Assembly (NCBI GenBank): GCA_022732315.1 | Contig: JAIJUV010000143.1 | Location: 1-6,415 of the forward strand | DNA from: Prevotella sp. | GTDB taxonomy: Bacteria > Bacteroidota > Bacteroidia > Bacteroidales > Bacteroidaceae | Length of the DNA: 6,415 nucleotides | Direction of reading: 5' to 3' | Shown: positions 5,446 through 6,415 of the stretch, in pieces | Layout: each line of letters begins with the position of its first letter | Numbering within the stretch: the stretch's first letter is position 1 | Position numbers and translations under genes: made by a program | Notes under the pieces: generated by a model | Told to the model about the DNA's origin: nothing | Database searches by the model: none | Seen by the model: the letters and a program-made list of their open reading frames with translations, nothing else

Positions 5446-6415
5446 CTAGATTTCTATTGCCTTGATTCTCTCCCTACATTCTTTCAGAATCCCAGTTAGT
5501 TCCTCCACGGTCGTGGCTCTCAGCATGGCGATTCTCGTTTGGCGGAAATCAGGAATGCCCTTGAAGATTGGGGAGGCGGCCAGGTGGCGACGGGTGTGGA
5601 GAATGCCTCTGTACTCGTCGATGCGCTCCACGTTGATGCGCAGCTGCTCCTCCAGGAGGTCAATTTTCTCATCCACGGTTAATGGGGTTGCGCCTGTATT
5701 GTCTAAGTAATCGCGTATTTCCTTGAAAATCCATGGTCTTCCGAAGGTGGCGCGGCCAATCATCACCGCATCTACGCCGTATCTTTCGAAGGCAAGCTTG
5801 GCTTCTTCCGGGGTCGTAATATCGCCGTTGCCGATGATAGGAATATGGATGCGGGGATTGTTCTTCACCTCTCCTAGAAGGCTCCAGTCAGCTTCTCCGG
5901 TGTACATTTGGCTACGGGTTCTGCCGTGGATGGTGAGCGCCTGGATTCCGCAATCCTGCAGCTGCTCGGCAAGGTCGGTGATGATGAGGTTCTCGCAATC
6001 CCATCCCAGTCGGGTTTTCACGGTTACGGGCACGTTTACCGCCTTTACCACTTCTCTTGTAATATCCAGCATCAATGGGATATTTCGGAGCATTCCGGCT
6101 CCTGCACCCTTTCCTGCAACCTTCTTCACCGGGCAACCGAAGTTAATATCAATCACATCCGGCTTCGCCTGTTCTACGATTTTTGCAGCTTCCACCATAT
6201 CCTCTGTGGTTCTGCCATAAATCTGAATGCCCACAGGGCGCTCTTCATCGCTTATCGTAAGCTTGCTGACAGTACTCTTGATGCTTCTCACCAAGGCTTC
6301 CGCCGATACGAACTCTGTATAAACCATGGCAGCTCCGAATCGCTTGCAGAGCATGCGAAAGCCAATATCCGTTACGTCTTCCATCGGAGCGAGGAAGAGG
6401 GGCTGAGGCCCAAAT
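5446..6415 (-). CDS. dusB: tRNA-dihydrouridine synthase, DusB-like (N-terminus cut by window edge)
   Basis: This flavoenzyme reduces specific uridines in the tRNA D-loop to dihydrouridine using FMN and NADPH. The frame remains open to the right edge: translation upstream of the Met at 6382-6384 reads FGPQPLFLAP directly into MEDVTD. That Met is therefore the internal one of the conserved APMxxVTD flavin-binding motif and not the start. Counting from it, further hallmarks are IQIYG (53-57), NFGCPVKKV with the catalytic Cys84, the FMN-contacting Lys in TVKTRLG (121-127), IHGRTR (152-157), IGNGDI (184-189) and MIGRATFGRPWIF (208-220). At least 322 residues are present, close to the about 320 of E. 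coli DusB, so few are missing. It ends at TAG (5446-5448) and converges on mod, with the terminator between them. DusB is the best guess among Dus subfamilies. Confidence 0.92.
   Translation of the reverse strand, partial: FGPQPLFLAPMEDVTDIGFRMLCKRFGAAMVYTEFVSAEALVRSIKSTVSKLTISDEERPVGIQIYGRTTEDMVEAAKIVEQAKPDVIDINFGCPVKKVAGKGAGAGMLRNIPLMLDITREVVKAVNVPVTVKTRLGWDCENLIITDLAEQLQDCGIQALTIHGRTRSQMYTGEADWSLLGEVKNNPRIHIPIIGNGDITTPEEAKLAFERYGVDAVMIGRATFGRPWIFKEIRDYLDNTGATPLTVDEKIDLLEEQLRINVERIDEYRGILHTRRHLAASPIFKGIPDFRQTRIAMLRATTVEELTGILKECRERIKAIEI

Noticed and set aside
5723..6220. 165-residue open frame on the + strand opposite dus
   Set aside because: It is antisense to the strongly conserved catalytic part of Dus and is low-complexity in Ser, Pro and Thr, as expected for a shadow frame.
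6382..6384. ATG taken as the dus start
   Set aside because: The upstream in-frame codons encode the conserved FGPQPLFLAP that leads into the flavin-binding motif, so this Met is internal and the real start is beyond the window.

Overview
The window looks chromosomal and comes from a Bacteroidota species, most likely of the Prevotella/Segatella group. This rests on the style of the YbeY and Dus protein sequences, the A-rich translation starts without clear Shine-Dalgarno sites, and moderate G+C. No database search was possible, so the genus is an inference.

Layout. The left edge holds the last 60 codons of ybeY (rRNA-processing endoribonuclease) on the + strand. A 127-base gap follows, with a weak terminator-like hairpin, a doubtful promoter and a 46-base repeat. 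Next come two + strand genes 15 bases apart: a 966-residue helicase-nuclease (Res, 311-3211) and a 688-residue beta-class adenine DNA methyltransferase (Mod, 3227-5293). Nine bases after mod ends, the same 46-base repeat recurs (44/46 identical). A strong terminator and a second hairpin follow. The window closes with a convergent, minus-strand tRNA-dihydrouridine synthase (dusB-like) that runs off the right edge.

How the genes work together. Res and Mod form a type III-like restriction-modification pair. Mod would methylate one adenine in a short site and also lend its target recognition domain to Res. Res would hydrolyse ATP and cut unmethylated foreign DNA with its C-terminal PD-(D/E)XK nuclease. 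The order res-then-mod is the reverse of the textbook type III order. The pair lies between two housekeeping genes and is bracketed by near-identical direct repeats, so it reads as an exchangeable defence cassette of about 5.07 kb.

The points most worth a second look are the flanking repeats, the AT-rich (34% G+C) target-recognition segment inside an otherwise roughly 45-55% G+C mod gene, strong hairpins early in both coding regions, and the fact that res and mod share a reading frame separated by a single TAA. I see no RNA genes, CRISPR array, insertion sequence or transposase.
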